Positions 44,776-53,358 of a DNA stretch of 64,000 bases are shown in pieces (the stretch's first letter is position 1; every line of letters starts with the position of its first letter). Below the pieces are notes generated by a model. The model was given only the letters and a program-made list of their open reading frames with translations, had not been told where the DNA came from and did not search any database. The DNA is from Clostridium thermosuccinogenes (GTDB lineage Bacteria > Bacillota > Clostridia > Acetivibrionales > DSM-5807), in NCBI RefSeq assembly GCF_002896855.1, contig NZ_CP021850.1, forward strand, positions 521,665 to 585,664, in the 5' to 3' direction. Position numbers and translations under genes: made by a program.

Positions 44776-45788
44776 ATTGCCTTCCCCCTTATCTCTTTAT
44801 GACAGGCTACGGTATGTTCCTCGGAAACTACTCTGGTTTCCGGTTCAACTTGTCTGCATATGTCGTCAGCGTACGGACATCGGTCCGCAAAAATACATCC
44901 CTTTCTCTCTTGCATTAAATCAGGAGCCGTGCCCGGGATGGCTGCGCGTTCCTTCACATCACCTATCAGAGAGGGAGCAGCCTGGATCAATAATTGGGTA
45001 TAGGGATGACATGGTTGCTCAAACATATCATATATATTGCCGAATTCTACAATATTTCCACCATACATTACCACCATATAATCGCACAGGGTGGCTACAA
45101 CAGCTATATCATGGGTAGAAAGCACCATTGTTGTCCCTTTTATTTGATGGACGGTCTTCAAAATTCTAAATATATAATCCTGGGTTATTACATCCAACGC
45201 GGTTGTAGGTTCGTCCAAAAAGAGTATTTCTGGTTCAAGCAGCTGGGCAAAGGCAATCATAATCCTCTGCTTCATGCCGCCGGACATTTCATGAGGATAG
45301 GATTTCAGCACGCGGTCTGCATCCAGTCTTACAGCTCGTAAGAGTTTTTTTACATGCTCTATAATCTCCTTCTCCGACATATCCTTTTTATGAGCTAGAT
45401 AGGTTTCTATAAACTGCTCCTGCAGCGTCATGGTGGGATTCAAACAGTTCTGGGCAGCCTGGAAAACCATGGCAACATCACGCCATCTATATTCCCTGAG
45501 CTCTTTATCGGATAGGGATACTATATCCTTTTCACCAAACAAAATACTCCCCTTGGTTATTTTACCCGGATTGGATACAGTGCGGAGAATTGCGCTTGTA
45601 AGAGTTGTTTTCCCCGAGCCGCTTTCTCCCACCAAGCCGGTTATTTTGCCTGTGGGCACGTCTAAGTTCACATGATTAACCGCCCGCAGTATGCCATTCG
45701 GAAGAAAATAATCCACGCATAAATCCCTTATTTTCAGAATAGGTTCAACATCCTGGGTTTGCACTTGTTTCTTTTCAGATGCTTGCAT
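44772..45788 (-). CDS. Oligopeptide/oligosaccharide ABC transporter ATP-binding protein, OppD/DppD-like
   Basis: A 338-residue ATPase with Walker A GESGSGKTT, signature MSGGMKQR, Walker B ILFLDEPTTALD, His switch STHDIAV and the C-terminal Cys cluster region CIFADRCPYADDIC. GGAGGAACTCACC precedes the ATG. It overlaps the permease gene upstream by 14 nt and the next ATPase by 4 nt, typical of an opp/dpp-type operon. Confidence 0.95.
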   Translation of the reverse strand: MQASEKKQVQTQDVEPILKIRDLCVDYFLPNGILRAVNHVNLDVPTGKITGLVGESGSGKTTLTSAILRTVSNPGKITKGSILFGEKDIVSLSDKELREYRWRDVAMVFQAAQNCLNPTMTLQEQFIETYLAHKKDMSEKEIIEHVKKLLRAVRLDADRVLKSYPHEMSGGMKQRIMIAFAQLLEPEILFLDEPTTALDVITQDYIFRILKTVHQIKGTTMVLSTHDIAVVATLCDYMVVMYGGNIVEFGNIYDMFEQPCHPYTQLLIQAAPSLIGDVKERAAIPGTAPDLMQERKGCIFADRCPYADDICRQVEPETRVVSEEHTVACHKEIRGKAI

Positions 45789-46716
45789 GGTGAGTTCCTC
45801 CTTGTTCTGTATTTTTCCTGGCAGGGGTATTCTGCTTTTTCTTTTTGTCTGGCTTATACGAAGATGATGCGCGAAGGCGTGGATTCAACGCTTCATCCAG
45901 TCCGTTGGCAAAGAATACTAATGACATTTGAAGCAAAACGAAAGCAGCAGTAGGAACCAACATATTAAAAATTCCTGCTGTATTCGTACCGCTATTTGCC
46001 TGTACAGACGCATTGGAAAGCATGATCGACCAATGGGTAGGCTCATAAGGGGCCATGCCCAACATCATAAGTCCAACACTGGTAGCTATGGCCGCATTAG
46101 TGTTGAGCACAAATACTGACGCCAGATAGGGAGTAATGTTAGGGAGTATTTCCTTGAATATAATATGTCTTTTAGGAAGTCCCATGATGCGGCATATAAG
46201 AACAAACTCCCTCTGCTTTAATGAAAGAATAGTTGCCCGGACATTTCTGGCTAGTAACCCCCAGCTTAAGCATGCCAGCACTACCGCAAGCATTATAACA
46301 TTACGGATGGGGAAAATTACGGCAATAATCAGCTGAATAGGGAATATGGGCACAGAAAGCAGTATTTGTATCATCAGGGAAATTACCTTGTCTATAATCC
46401 CACCTGCAAAGCCGGCCAAAGCGCCTAAAGCAAAGCCTAAAATAACGGTGAAAAGCGATGCCAAAAGTCCAATGTATAAAACAGAGCGCGAGCCGTGAAC
46501 AATTTGCTGGAACAAATCATTTCCTACATAATCGGTACCTAAAGGATGCGCAAAAGACGGCCATTGATATCTGTTCAGAAAATCCGTGCTCAAGTCCAGA
46601 GGAACGACCATCGGACCGAAGGTCGCCATAACCACAAAAAATAACAGGATAATCATTCCAACAAAAGCTTGTTTGTTGTCATACATTGTTTTAAAAAAAG
46701 ATTTTATTACCTCCAT
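45775..46716 (-). CDS. Opp/Dpp-type ABC transporter permease, DppC-like
   Basis: A 313-residue permease with a first helix at about 19-40, the characteristic HPLGTDYVGNDLFQQIVHGSR and five later helices. It forms the channel with the DppB-like protein encoded 2 nt upstream. Its C-terminus is Lys-rich (PDKKKKQNTPARKN). The ATPase gene starts within its last codons. Confidence 0.93.
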   Translation of the reverse strand: MEVIKSFFKTMYDNKQAFVGMIILLFFVVMATFGPMVVPLDLSTDFLNRYQWPSFAHPLGTDYVGNDLFQQIVHGSRSVLYIGLLASLFTVILGFALGALAGFAGGIIDKVISLMIQILLSVPIFPIQLIIAVIFPIRNVIMLAVVLACLSWGLLARNVRATILSLKQREFVLICRIMGLPKRHIIFKEILPNITPYLASVFVLNTNAAIATSVGLMMLGMAPYEPTHWSIMLSNASVQANSGTNTAGIFNMLVPTAAFVLLQMSLVFFANGLDEALNPRLRASSSYKPDKKKKQNTPARKNTEQGGTHHASI

Positions 46717-46718
46717 CC

Positions 46719-47717
46719 CTAGTCCTCCCTCTTTATCCTTGGATCGAGTCTTGGAAGTATCAAGTCAACAAATAAACTGGCAAGCACTGTTGCTGAAGTG
46801 GTAATCAGGAGCAAACCCTGAGCCACGGTAAAATCACGATTTCCCAGGGCTTTGCTTAACTGGGAACCGATACCCGGGTAAACAAAGGGTCCCTCCATAT
46901 AAGGCGCACCACCTAACATGGAACCAAAACTGATAGCCAGTGTAGTGTATAACGGCAATAGTGCATTTTTCTTTACATATTTATTGCGTATGGTCTTATC
47001 CGATAGGCCTCTTGCATAAGCCGCGGTCACGTAATCCTCTGCCATGACGGAGATGCAGCTTCCTTTCATATTCATAACCCAGCCATTAATCTGTGTAGTG
47101 GTATAAGCGAATATTGGCAGTGCAGCATGCCAAAGCACATCTTTAATAAAAGGCAGATTAAGCCCCGGCTTAACTTTCATGGAATACGCCCCTTGTATAG
47201 GAAACCATTTAAGGCCGAACGCGAATATGGAAAGCACCAGGGTTGGAATCAATGCCGGCGGTATTGAATTCACAATGGTGGAATAGGCAGCAATAATCGC
47301 GCTGATAATTGATTTTCTCCTCCAGGCCATTATGCTTCCCAGCCAAATACCCAGAAAATAGCTCAAAAGAAGAGCTATGGATACCAGAAACAGCGTCCAG
47401 GGCATATAATAAGCGACGATCTGGTTTACTGTTATGGAGCTGTTGGTTATTGATGTTCCCAAGTTCCCGCGGAATAAGGATGAATAATATCTCCACATCT
47501 GTTGTAATATTGGTTCATCAGGATCATAGTTGTAGGTCTGGACGACCAGCCTTTTTGCTTCGTTAAAATCTATACCACGTTGCACAGCCATGTCACGGGC
47601 TCTGACATCAAATACATCACCCGGCATCAGCCGGAACAATATGAATGTCAATATTGAGCATATAGCTATGGTTAGAAGGGCTATACCGATCTTTTTCAAA
47701 TAATATCTCGAATTCAT
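46719..47717 (-). CDS. Opp/Dpp-type ABC transporter permease, DppB-like
   Basis: A 332-residue permease starting MNSRYYLKKIGIALLTI with RLMPGDVFDVRARDM, the family's usual N-terminal RLMPGDP-like segment, and a central helix set. The ATG follows AAAGGAGGAGG. It lies 147 nt after the binding-protein gene, separated by a perfect hairpin, and 2 nt before the DppC-like gene. Confidence 0.93.
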   Translation of the reverse strand: MNSRYYLKKIGIALLTIAICSILTFILFRLMPGDVFDVRARDMAVQRGIDFNEAKRLVVQTYNYDPDEPILQQMWRYYSSLFRGNLGTSITNSSITVNQIVAYYMPWTLFLVSIALLLSYFLGIWLGSIMAWRRKSIISAIIAAYSTIVNSIPPALIPTLVLSIFAFGLKWFPIQGAYSMKVKPGLNLPFIKDVLWHAALPIFAYTTTQINGWVMNMKGSCISVMAEDYVTAAYARGLSDKTIRNKYVKKNALLPLYTTLAISFGSMLGGAPYMEGPFVYPGIGSQLSKALGNRDFTVAQGLLLITTSATVLASLFVDLILPRLDPRIKRED

Positions 47718-47747
47718 GTGCGCCTCCTCCTTTATTTAATTTTTATT

Positions 47748-47777
47748 GGCTAGAGGTGTTTAAATTCACCTCTAGCC
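47748..47777 (-). other. Intercistronic hairpin after the family 5 binding-protein gene
   Basis: GGCTAGAGGTG and CACCTCTAGCC form a perfect 11-bp stem with an 8-nt loop. On the minus strand an A-rich run follows, so this is not an intrinsic terminator; it more likely stabilises the 3' end of the binding-protein mRNA. Confidence 0.6.
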
Positions 47778-47864
47778 ACAGATAACTTTTTGCGCTATCT
47801 ATTGTCACAATCAGGGAAAAGCTTAAGAGTGATCATAATACATCCCCAATAGGGTATGATGTCA

Positions 47865-49787
47865 TCATTTTTCTGTAGTAGGAGCAAGTCTTGACATTTT
47901 ACGCACACCACCCGAGAATCCCCAGTTGAGATCATGTACTGCAATTCTTTCTTCCAGTGTTTCAGGGAATGGCATCCAACGATTTTCGGGTATTTTATCC
48001 TTCATCGGCAAGTTATCGGTATATTTCAGGTTCTCCCATGCACCCGTTACATTTTCGTAGAAGTTGATGGCAAAGGCATTTTCATTTGTAGCCCAGATGA
48101 TGCGCTCCCATTGATCCTTTCTTACTTCGTCATCCATTTCGTTCGGCATGTTGGAAATCCACTGCCATACGTCAAAGGTATTGCCGTCCCAATCCTCCAG
48201 CTTCAATGTAGTACGATTGGTCTTTTCGTCAAAGGGGAAGTTCATCTTTTTAGCAGGTCCACCACCGCGGCTATAGAAATTATTGAGAGTGAAATATGGA
48301 TGAGAGAAGGACCAAGCAACATCTATCCACTCCCAGCTCATATCAAATACATGCTCAACCTCGGACTGCTGTCCGTACACTGAACCGTCAACCGCGATTA
48401 CTTCCGTATCTATTCCGAACTTTGTAAGCTGGTTAGCATAGATAGGGCATACCAAGGTTGCCACATACCAGCCTTTATCCAAGCCAATAGTTAATTTTAT
48501 CTGCTTTCCGTTCGCGTCATGCCATTTACCGTTGATTTTTTTGCATCCGATGCTTTCCAAAAGCTCCGCAGCTTTTGCTTCGTCATGGCTGTATTTGCGC
48601 ATTCTATCAATTACGTCCTTATCCACATATGTTTCCAGCATTGATGGAGGTAAGCCCAGGGATGACCAAGAATGTACATCGGACTGATATGATCCTATAT
48701 CACGCAATGCTTCTTTATCAGCTACATAAATCAAAGCTTGCCGGAATTCTTTTTTATCCATGGGGGCGTTCTTTGATCCTATGTTGAAATACAAGCCATG
48801 GGATGCAGGGTCCCTCATGGGGTAATATACAATATTTTTATTGGCTTTCAGAAGCGATTCTGTCAGGTCCTTTGGCATTGTACCGTCCATGTTGTGGATT
48901 TCTTCTGCTTCCATCATAGGAGATTTTGTTGCATCAGTAGTGGATCTTATGATGATCTTGTCAAATTTCTGACCGTCCGGATTCCAATAATATGGGTTTT
49001 TGCTCATGCTTCCTTCGTTTATTGTATGGCCGGGGTCATTAATATATGGACCTGTACCCACGATTATGTGGTCTTCGTTGGGGGGAGTCTTGATATATTC
49101 CTTCCATACCTTGTCTAACTCTTCGGCAATTTTGGGATCGCCTGCCGGATATCTGCCGAAAGGTCCGCGTATTCCCTGGGCCTTTTGCTCCTCAGTCAAC
49201 AATGGAGCCTTTTGGAGCAGCTCATACCGCTTTTCGGCGAATTCCCCATATATATGGTAGGGGATACGTCCATGGTGGACTTCCTGAGCAATTAACATAA
49301 TCCTTAAATCATCGAAAGGAGCCGGTTCAGCCCATACGAATTCAACAGTTAAATCATCGGGAGTTTCGATAGAAGTCAAGAAGTTAACCGGAGAGTTGTG
49401 GCATATTTGGTAGAAGCACCAGATATCTTTGCTGGTGAAAGGTTCTCCGTCGCTCCATTTTATGTTGGGGCGCAGTTTAAATATTGTCTTGTTACCCACG
49501 TGCTCGTAACTTTCTGCTAACTGCAAAGCAATGTCATCGGTACCACGCTGATAGCGGATTAATCCTTCAAAAGCGAAATCACCGAAAGTGCTTGTGCCAA
49601 CCTCAGAGTTCTGATTTGCGATGAACTGGGCAGGATCAGGAAGACCGCCTTGTCTGATGTACACTTTATCTTTGTTGTATCCTTCAGTGGATGCCGACTT
49701 GTCTTTCTGACTACATGCAACTGGTGATATAGCCATGATAATGGCAAGAATGCAAATTAATACCATTCTTACTGACTTTTTCATCAT
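47865..49787 (-). CDS. Family 5 extracellular solute-binding lipoprotein
   Basis: A 640-residue lipoprotein (lipobox SPVAC, Cys25) of the SBP_bac_5 group, with GDFAFEGLIRYQ, TIFKLRPNIKWSDGEPFTSKDI and KDLTESLLKAN. It is longer than typical DppA/OppA (about 540), and the domain is rich in Trp and Asn, as in members that bind oligosaccharides rather than peptides; given the hemicellulose genes nearby, an oligosaccharide ligand is possible but unproven. Alternative starts 49787 and 49784 differ by one Met. AAAGGA lies 12 nt upstream. Only about 60 bp separate it from the start of IS110 copy 2, so its native promoter may have been displaced. Confidence 0.9.
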   Translation of the reverse strand: MMKKSVRMVLICILAIIMAISPVACSQKDKSASTEGYNKDKVYIRQGGLPDPAQFIANQNSEVGTSTFGDFAFEGLIRYQRGTDDIALQLAESYEHVGNKTIFKLRPNIKWSDGEPFTSKDIWCFYQICHNSPVNFLTSIETPDDLTVEFVWAEPAPFDDLRIMLIAQEVHHGRIPYHIYGEFAEKRYELLQKAPLLTEEQKAQGIRGPFGRYPAGDPKIAEELDKVWKEYIKTPPNEDHIIVGTGPYINDPGHTINEGSMSKNPYYWNPDGQKFDKIIIRSTTDATKSPMMEAEEIHNMDGTMPKDLTESLLKANKNIVYYPMRDPASHGLYFNIGSKNAPMDKKEFRQALIYVADKEALRDIGSYQSDVHSWSSLGLPPSMLETYVDKDVIDRMRKYSHDEAKAAELLESIGCKKINGKWHDANGKQIKLTIGLDKGWYVATLVCPIYANQLTKFGIDTEVIAVDGSVYGQQSEVEHVFDMSWEWIDVAWSFSHPYFTLNNFYSRGGGPAKKMNFPFDEKTNRTTLKLEDWDGNTFDVWQWISNMPNEMDDEVRKDQWERIIWATNENAFAINFYENVTGAWENLKYTDNLPMKDKIPENRWMPFPETLEERIAVHDLNWGFSGGVRKMSRLAPTTEK

Positions 49788-50087
49788 ATTAACATCACAT
49801 TCCTTTCGCTGTGCTCAAGGCACAAAAAAGAATGAAAAATTTTTACTTAAGCCACCCTCTGTAGTAAAATATAAGTGGGTATGCAGGTATACTACAGAGC
49901 ACGGGGAGGTGAGTGTGACAACCAAACTTTGAGTTGTCCGTATATTAACATGTGCCGTTCGCTCTCTCAAGTACAAATAAGTGTGCCATCGAGCACGAAC
50001 ACTAATCTTTGTTTTAAACAAAGCTCTTGTTTATATTGAGTGGACAGTCAATGCCTGCATCCCTAAATATTTACAAGGGTGAGGTTG
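49788..50087. other. Non-coding upstream flank of IS110 copy 2
   Basis: Three hundred nucleotides without a gene. The first ~60 nt are leader of the minus-strand binding-protein gene; the rest is the IS upstream flank, the place where IS110 elements encode bridge RNA. It contains the hairpin at 49857-49899 and a second short palindrome (TTTGTTTTAAACAAA, about 50009-50023). Confidence 0.5.
49857..49899 (+). ncRNA. Candidate bridge RNA stem-loop of IS110 copy 2
   Basis: CTCTGTAGTA and TACTACAGAG form a perfect 10-bp stem enclosing a 23-nt loop, about 190 nt upstream of the recombinase start. In the IS110 group, bridge RNAs are made from the flank upstream of the recombinase and begin with stem-loops of this sort, with internal loops specifying target and donor. 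Whether this loop plays that role is inference. Confidence 0.35.
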
Positions 50088-51353
50088 ATGCTTAAGATTG
50101 TCTATCCCATCTGTTGTGGAATTGATGTCCACAAAAAGTTTGTAATTGCCACTATTGCCACCACCAATGATAAAAATGTTACTTCCTATCAAACACGTCG
50201 TTTTAATACTTTCAAAAATGATCTAATCGCTCTCAACAACTGGTTAGTAGAAAACAAGTGCAAAGATGTCTGTATGGAATCCACCGGAAAGTACTGGATT
50301 CCTGTTTTTAACGTGCTCGAGGATTTCTGCACTATTACCCTTGCAAACCCGAGATACGTTAAAAATATCCCAGGTAAGAAAACCGATAAGCGAGATTCAA
50401 TTTGGCTTGCTGACTTACACAAGCATGCATTGGTAAAAGGTAGCTTTATCCCATCTAAGCCTATACGGGAGTTGCGGGATTTAATTCGGTACAAGTCTAA
50501 ACTTACCAACGTCTCTTCCAGTGAGAAAAACCGGGTGCAAAATTCGCTTACAGTTTCAAACATCATGCTTGCCAATGTTGTTTCCGACACCTTCGGCAAG
50601 TCTGCTTCCTCAATTATTAAGCACATGATAGAGAATCCTGATATCATCGACTTTGATTATTCTTCAATGCTCCACAAAAGTCTGAAGAAAAAATCGGATG
50701 AAATTGAACAAGCCGTTGCTGGTAAATTCTCTAAGGAGCAAGCGGCAAAATTGTCTGTATGCTATGAGCACTATAACAGCGTTGAAAAATGCATCGAAAT
50801 ACTGGAAGCTACAATACTCGAGCTATCTTTACCTTTCAAAGAACAAATTGACATCATCGCTACTTTACCTGGTATTAAGCAGGCATCGGCTACAGCTATT
50901 CTTTCAGAAATCGGAACCGATATGTCCGTCTTCACCTCGGACAAGCATCTTTGTTCCTGGGCTGGCCTTACACCCCAGAGTAATGAAAGTGCCGGTAAGA
51001 AGAAAAGTGTCCGTATTAGCCGCGCCGGTGTCTACATTAAACCTTTACTTGTCCAGTGTGCTAATGCCGCTGTAAAGGACAAGTCCTGCACTGTTTTCAA
51101 AAACCGCTATGAAGCGATTAAAAAACGTCGTGGTCACAAACGTGCTATTATTGCTACCGCAAGAATGATTTTAACCTGCATCTATCACATGCTCTCTAAA
51201 AATGAGCCATTCAATCCATTGCTGTATGATGACAATGCGAAATCTAAGAAGCGTAATCAGCAGGATTCTCTAAGTATTGAGCAGGCCATCGCATTTTTGC
51301 AAGCCAATGGGTATACTGTGAATATTTCTGATCTAGTGGCAATAACAAACTAA
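50088..51353 (+). CDS. IS110-family transposase (DEDD recombinase), copy 2
   Basis: A 421-residue recombinase with CCGIDVHKKFV (Asp13), VCMESTGKYW (Glu) and KKTDKRDSIWLADL (two Asp) in the RuvC-like domain and ATLPGIKQASATAILSEIG plus WAGLTPQSNESAGKKKS in the Tnp_20 domain. It appears intact. GTG at 50079, TTG at 50085 and ATG at 50088 are all in frame; the ATG is chosen, with AAGGGTG upstream. It resembles the group sometimes placed near IS1111 by its C-terminal motif, but subgroup assignment needs comparison. Confidence 0.92.
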   Translation: MLKIVYPICCGIDVHKKFVIATIATTNDKNVTSYQTRRFNTFKNDLIALNNWLVENKCKDVCMESTGKYWIPVFNVLEDFCTITLANPRYVKNIPGKKTDKRDSIWLADLHKHALVKGSFIPSKPIRELRDLIRYKSKLTNVSSSEKNRVQNSLTVSNIMLANVVSDTFGKSASSIIKHMIENPDIIDFDYSSMLHKSLKKKSDEIEQAVAGKFSKEQAAKLSVCYEHYNSVEKCIEILEATILELSLPFKEQIDIIATLPGIKQASATAILSEIGTDMSVFTSDKHLCSWAGLTPQSNESAGKKKSVRISRAGVYIKPLLVQCANAAVKDKSCTVFKNRYEAIKKRRGHKRAIIATARMILTCIYHMLSKNEPFNPLLYDDNAKSKKRNQQDSLSIEQAIAFLQANGYTVNISDLVAITN

Positions 51354-51430
51354 TAGTGTAATTCCAGTTTCATCCACAGTCCTAGGTATTCCTTAAGGGC
51401 TTGCTTTGTTGCGGCCTTCGCGGGTCTTTT

Positions 51431-52042
51431 TTATTTTCACACTACCTCCATCTTAAAATAAATAGCCTGTTAACTTTAATAATGAAAATGAAACCTGAGA
51501 CGCCTCTGGTATAAGGGAATCGTCCTCAACTACCATCTCCCGGAAGGGAGAGTTCGAGTTTCATGACTGTTTTAGCTAACAGAGCAGAGTTTTTGGCAAC
51601 ATATCATCAGCTGATGGCATTTCATATTATAATAGAAAAGGGAAAGGGCGCGAAATTCTAAATTTCTCACAAAGGTGGACTAATTTCATTATATAGAAAA
51701 AGAATATGCTATTAAATTCTAAATTTTCATAAAGGTGGATTAATCTTACAATGGGAGCTGCGGCCCAAGATTTCACGGCCAATGCAAGAGGAATTCCCAA
51801 TCTCAATAAGGCTTTTTGAAGCATGGCTCATGTGACTTATACATTTCTTGCAGCTTTTCCTGGTTTTGAATAAGAAAACCAGGAAGCTGCAGGACTTGAG
51901 AGATGCCATGGAGTATTTCTAAAGGAAATACCATATATCTATTGCTAAATTTATATATGCTTGCCAAAAAAGGGTAACTGCTGATTCTTACTTAAATCAA
52001 ATTAAGGGTAGCTGCAAAATGTATAAAATATACGATATAAAA
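51431..52042. other. Non-coding, degenerate region after IS110 copy 2
   Basis: No intact gene. Seen here: a hairpin CTCCCGGAAGGGAG near 51537-51550; two direct repeats of about 31 nt sharing AAATTCTAAATTT and AAAGGTGGA (starting 51653 and 51714, period 61); and a 16-bp imperfect stem GCAGCTT...AAGCTGC at 51850-51890. A plus-strand frame near 51752-51830 reads like a broken coding fragment but cannot be assigned. Confidence 0.5.
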
Positions 52043-52077
52043 CTAATTGTATTATATGTACACTGATTGTATTATAT
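52043..52077 (+). promoter_or_regulatory. Direct-repeat operator candidate upstream of the XRE regulator
   Basis: CTAATTGTATTATAT (52043-52057) and CTGATTGTATTATAT (52063-52077) are near-identical, spaced by 20 bp, about two helical turns. The second contains a TATTATAT-type -10 region. The position directly before the XRE gene suggests autoregulation. Confidence 0.45.
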
Positions 52078-52098
52078 AATTTGAAAGTAGGTGTGAGA

Positions 52099-52413
52099 AT
52101 GGGCGAAATCAGAGAGAATGTTAAGCGAAATCTTGGTTATTACCTGTCGTTAAGAGGTATCAGTCAAAAGGAGTTAGCCGATAAACTTAATGTTTCTCAA
52201 TCAGCGGTTACCAATTGGATTAAGGGAAAAAACTCCCCTGATATTGAAACTGTCGCTGAAATATGCGATATTTTGTCAATATCCGTAGTTGACCTGTTTG
52301 GTACTGAAAATAATGATATGTATACGGAAATGGAAAAAAGAGTCATAGCCGAATATCGAAAAAAACCGGAGCTTCAACACGCAATTCATGTGCTCTTGGG
52401 AATTGAAAAGTAA
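52099..52413 (+). CDS. XRE-family helix-turn-helix regulator
   Basis: A 104-residue protein with an N-terminal Cro/CI-type domain (SLRGISQKELADKLNVSQSAVTNWIKGKNSPD) and a short C-terminal helix region (MYTEMEKRVIAEYRKKPELQ) that probably dimerises. A TTG at 52081 is in frame, but the ATG at 52099 lies behind GTAGGTGTGAGA and is preferred. It sits alone in the mobile region; it may be a leftover of a lost element or a free-standing regulator. Confidence 0.85.
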   Translation: MGEIRENVKRNLGYYLSLRGISQKELADKLNVSQSAVTNWIKGKNSPDIETVAEICDILSISVVDLFGTENNDMYTEMEKRVIAEYRKKPELQHAIHVLLGIEK

Positions 52414-52627
52414 TTGAATGTCAATTTAAGCCAATGTTTGCAAACTAAAGAAAAAGCATGCTATTTAAGCTTCCTGTGATAATGTTAAGATTTTGAGTAT
52501 GGCAATCGGGATTTGATCCTCATACCCCGTTATGTGATTATTACTGCAGTTTTTTCCATACTCCTTAGCATTTCACCATAATAAGGATAGGGAAGAAAGG
52601 CTGGCCTATATGGCTTTTCCTATTCAT

Positions 52628-53358
52628 CTATTCTGCTGCCAATAATTTGCTGTGAAAGGATGGCAGCTCAGCACCCGGTTTGCCAATATTTGCATTGTAT
52701 TGATTATTCCACAGCTTATAATACCATTTATTATTGCGCAGAAGGGACTCATGGGTACCTTGCTCTACTATTTGTCCCTTTTCAAAGACATAAATATATT
52801 TCACCAATAGCAGAATCGGAAATTGGTGTGTAATTATGATTGTAGTGCGGTCTTTAGTTACTTCTGACAGTGCGTCTATAATTGCTTTTTGGGATTCTGA
52901 GTCAATAGAGCTTGTCGGCTCATCGAGAATAAGTATCTTTGGATTTTTTAAAAGCACTCTTGCCGGAGCAAGTCTTTGCTTTTGTCCCCCTGAGAGCTTT
53001 GCACCATTTTCTCCAACGATAGTATCATAGCCATCAGCCAACTCCTTGATGAAGGAATGGGCATTAGCGATTTTTGCGGCCTTAATAATTTCGGCATCGG
53101 TGGCTTGTTCGCAGCCAAGGGATATATTTTCTTCACACTGGCATCAAAAATAAACGGGTCCTGCGATAAAATTCCTATACAGTCACGCAACTGTCTTGGT
53201 GAAAAATTCTTGATATCCTGCCCGTCAATTTGAATTAACCCTTCATAATTGGAATACAGTCCGGTCAATAACTTGATTATGGTGCTTTTCCCGGAGCCGC
53301 TTAAACCTACAATTCCAATGGGATTTTCTCTGGAAGCCGACAAATTTATATTAAGCAA
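52628..53358 (-). pseudogene. ABC exporter ATPase half, frameshifted (3' part of an IS-interrupted gene)
   Basis: The reading frame from 53358 has Walker A VGLSGSGKSTIIKLLTG and the Q-loop [10 protein letters not shown], then is lost near 53130 by a frameshift. The other frame resumes with [19 protein letters not shown] and continues to the signature LSGGQKQRL, Walker [11 protein letters not shown] and a C-terminal tail ending at 52628. The residues after the signature (APARVLL) and the His-switch region ([11 protein letters not shown]) deviate from the family. Joined across the IS, the protein reads NFNLLNINLSASREN, so this is the 3' half of the gene whose 5' part is at 54785-55457. Non-functional. 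Confidence 0.85.

Larger units (their letters stand above)
49850..51430 (+). mobile_element. IS110-family insertion sequence, copy 2 (boundaries approximate)
   Basis: It comprises the recombinase gene at 50088-51353 with about 230 nt of structured upstream flank and about 75 nt downstream containing a terminator-like GGCCTTCGCGGGTCTTTTTT. It lies immediately upstream of the family 5 binding-protein gene, in the opposite orientation. Ends are estimates because these elements lack clear terminal repeats. Confidence 0.65.

Noticed and set aside
49735-49932. 65-codon plus-strand frame at the left end of IS110 copy 2
   Set aside because: It crosses from the antisense of the binding-protein signal peptide into the IS flank and covers the 49857-49899 stem; no ribosome site.
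51627-51909. Two short minus-strand frames (65 and 60 codons) with HLCEKF-type ends
   Set aside because: They read through the 61-bp direct repeats, lack ribosome sites and match nothing recognisable; the region is treated as degenerate.
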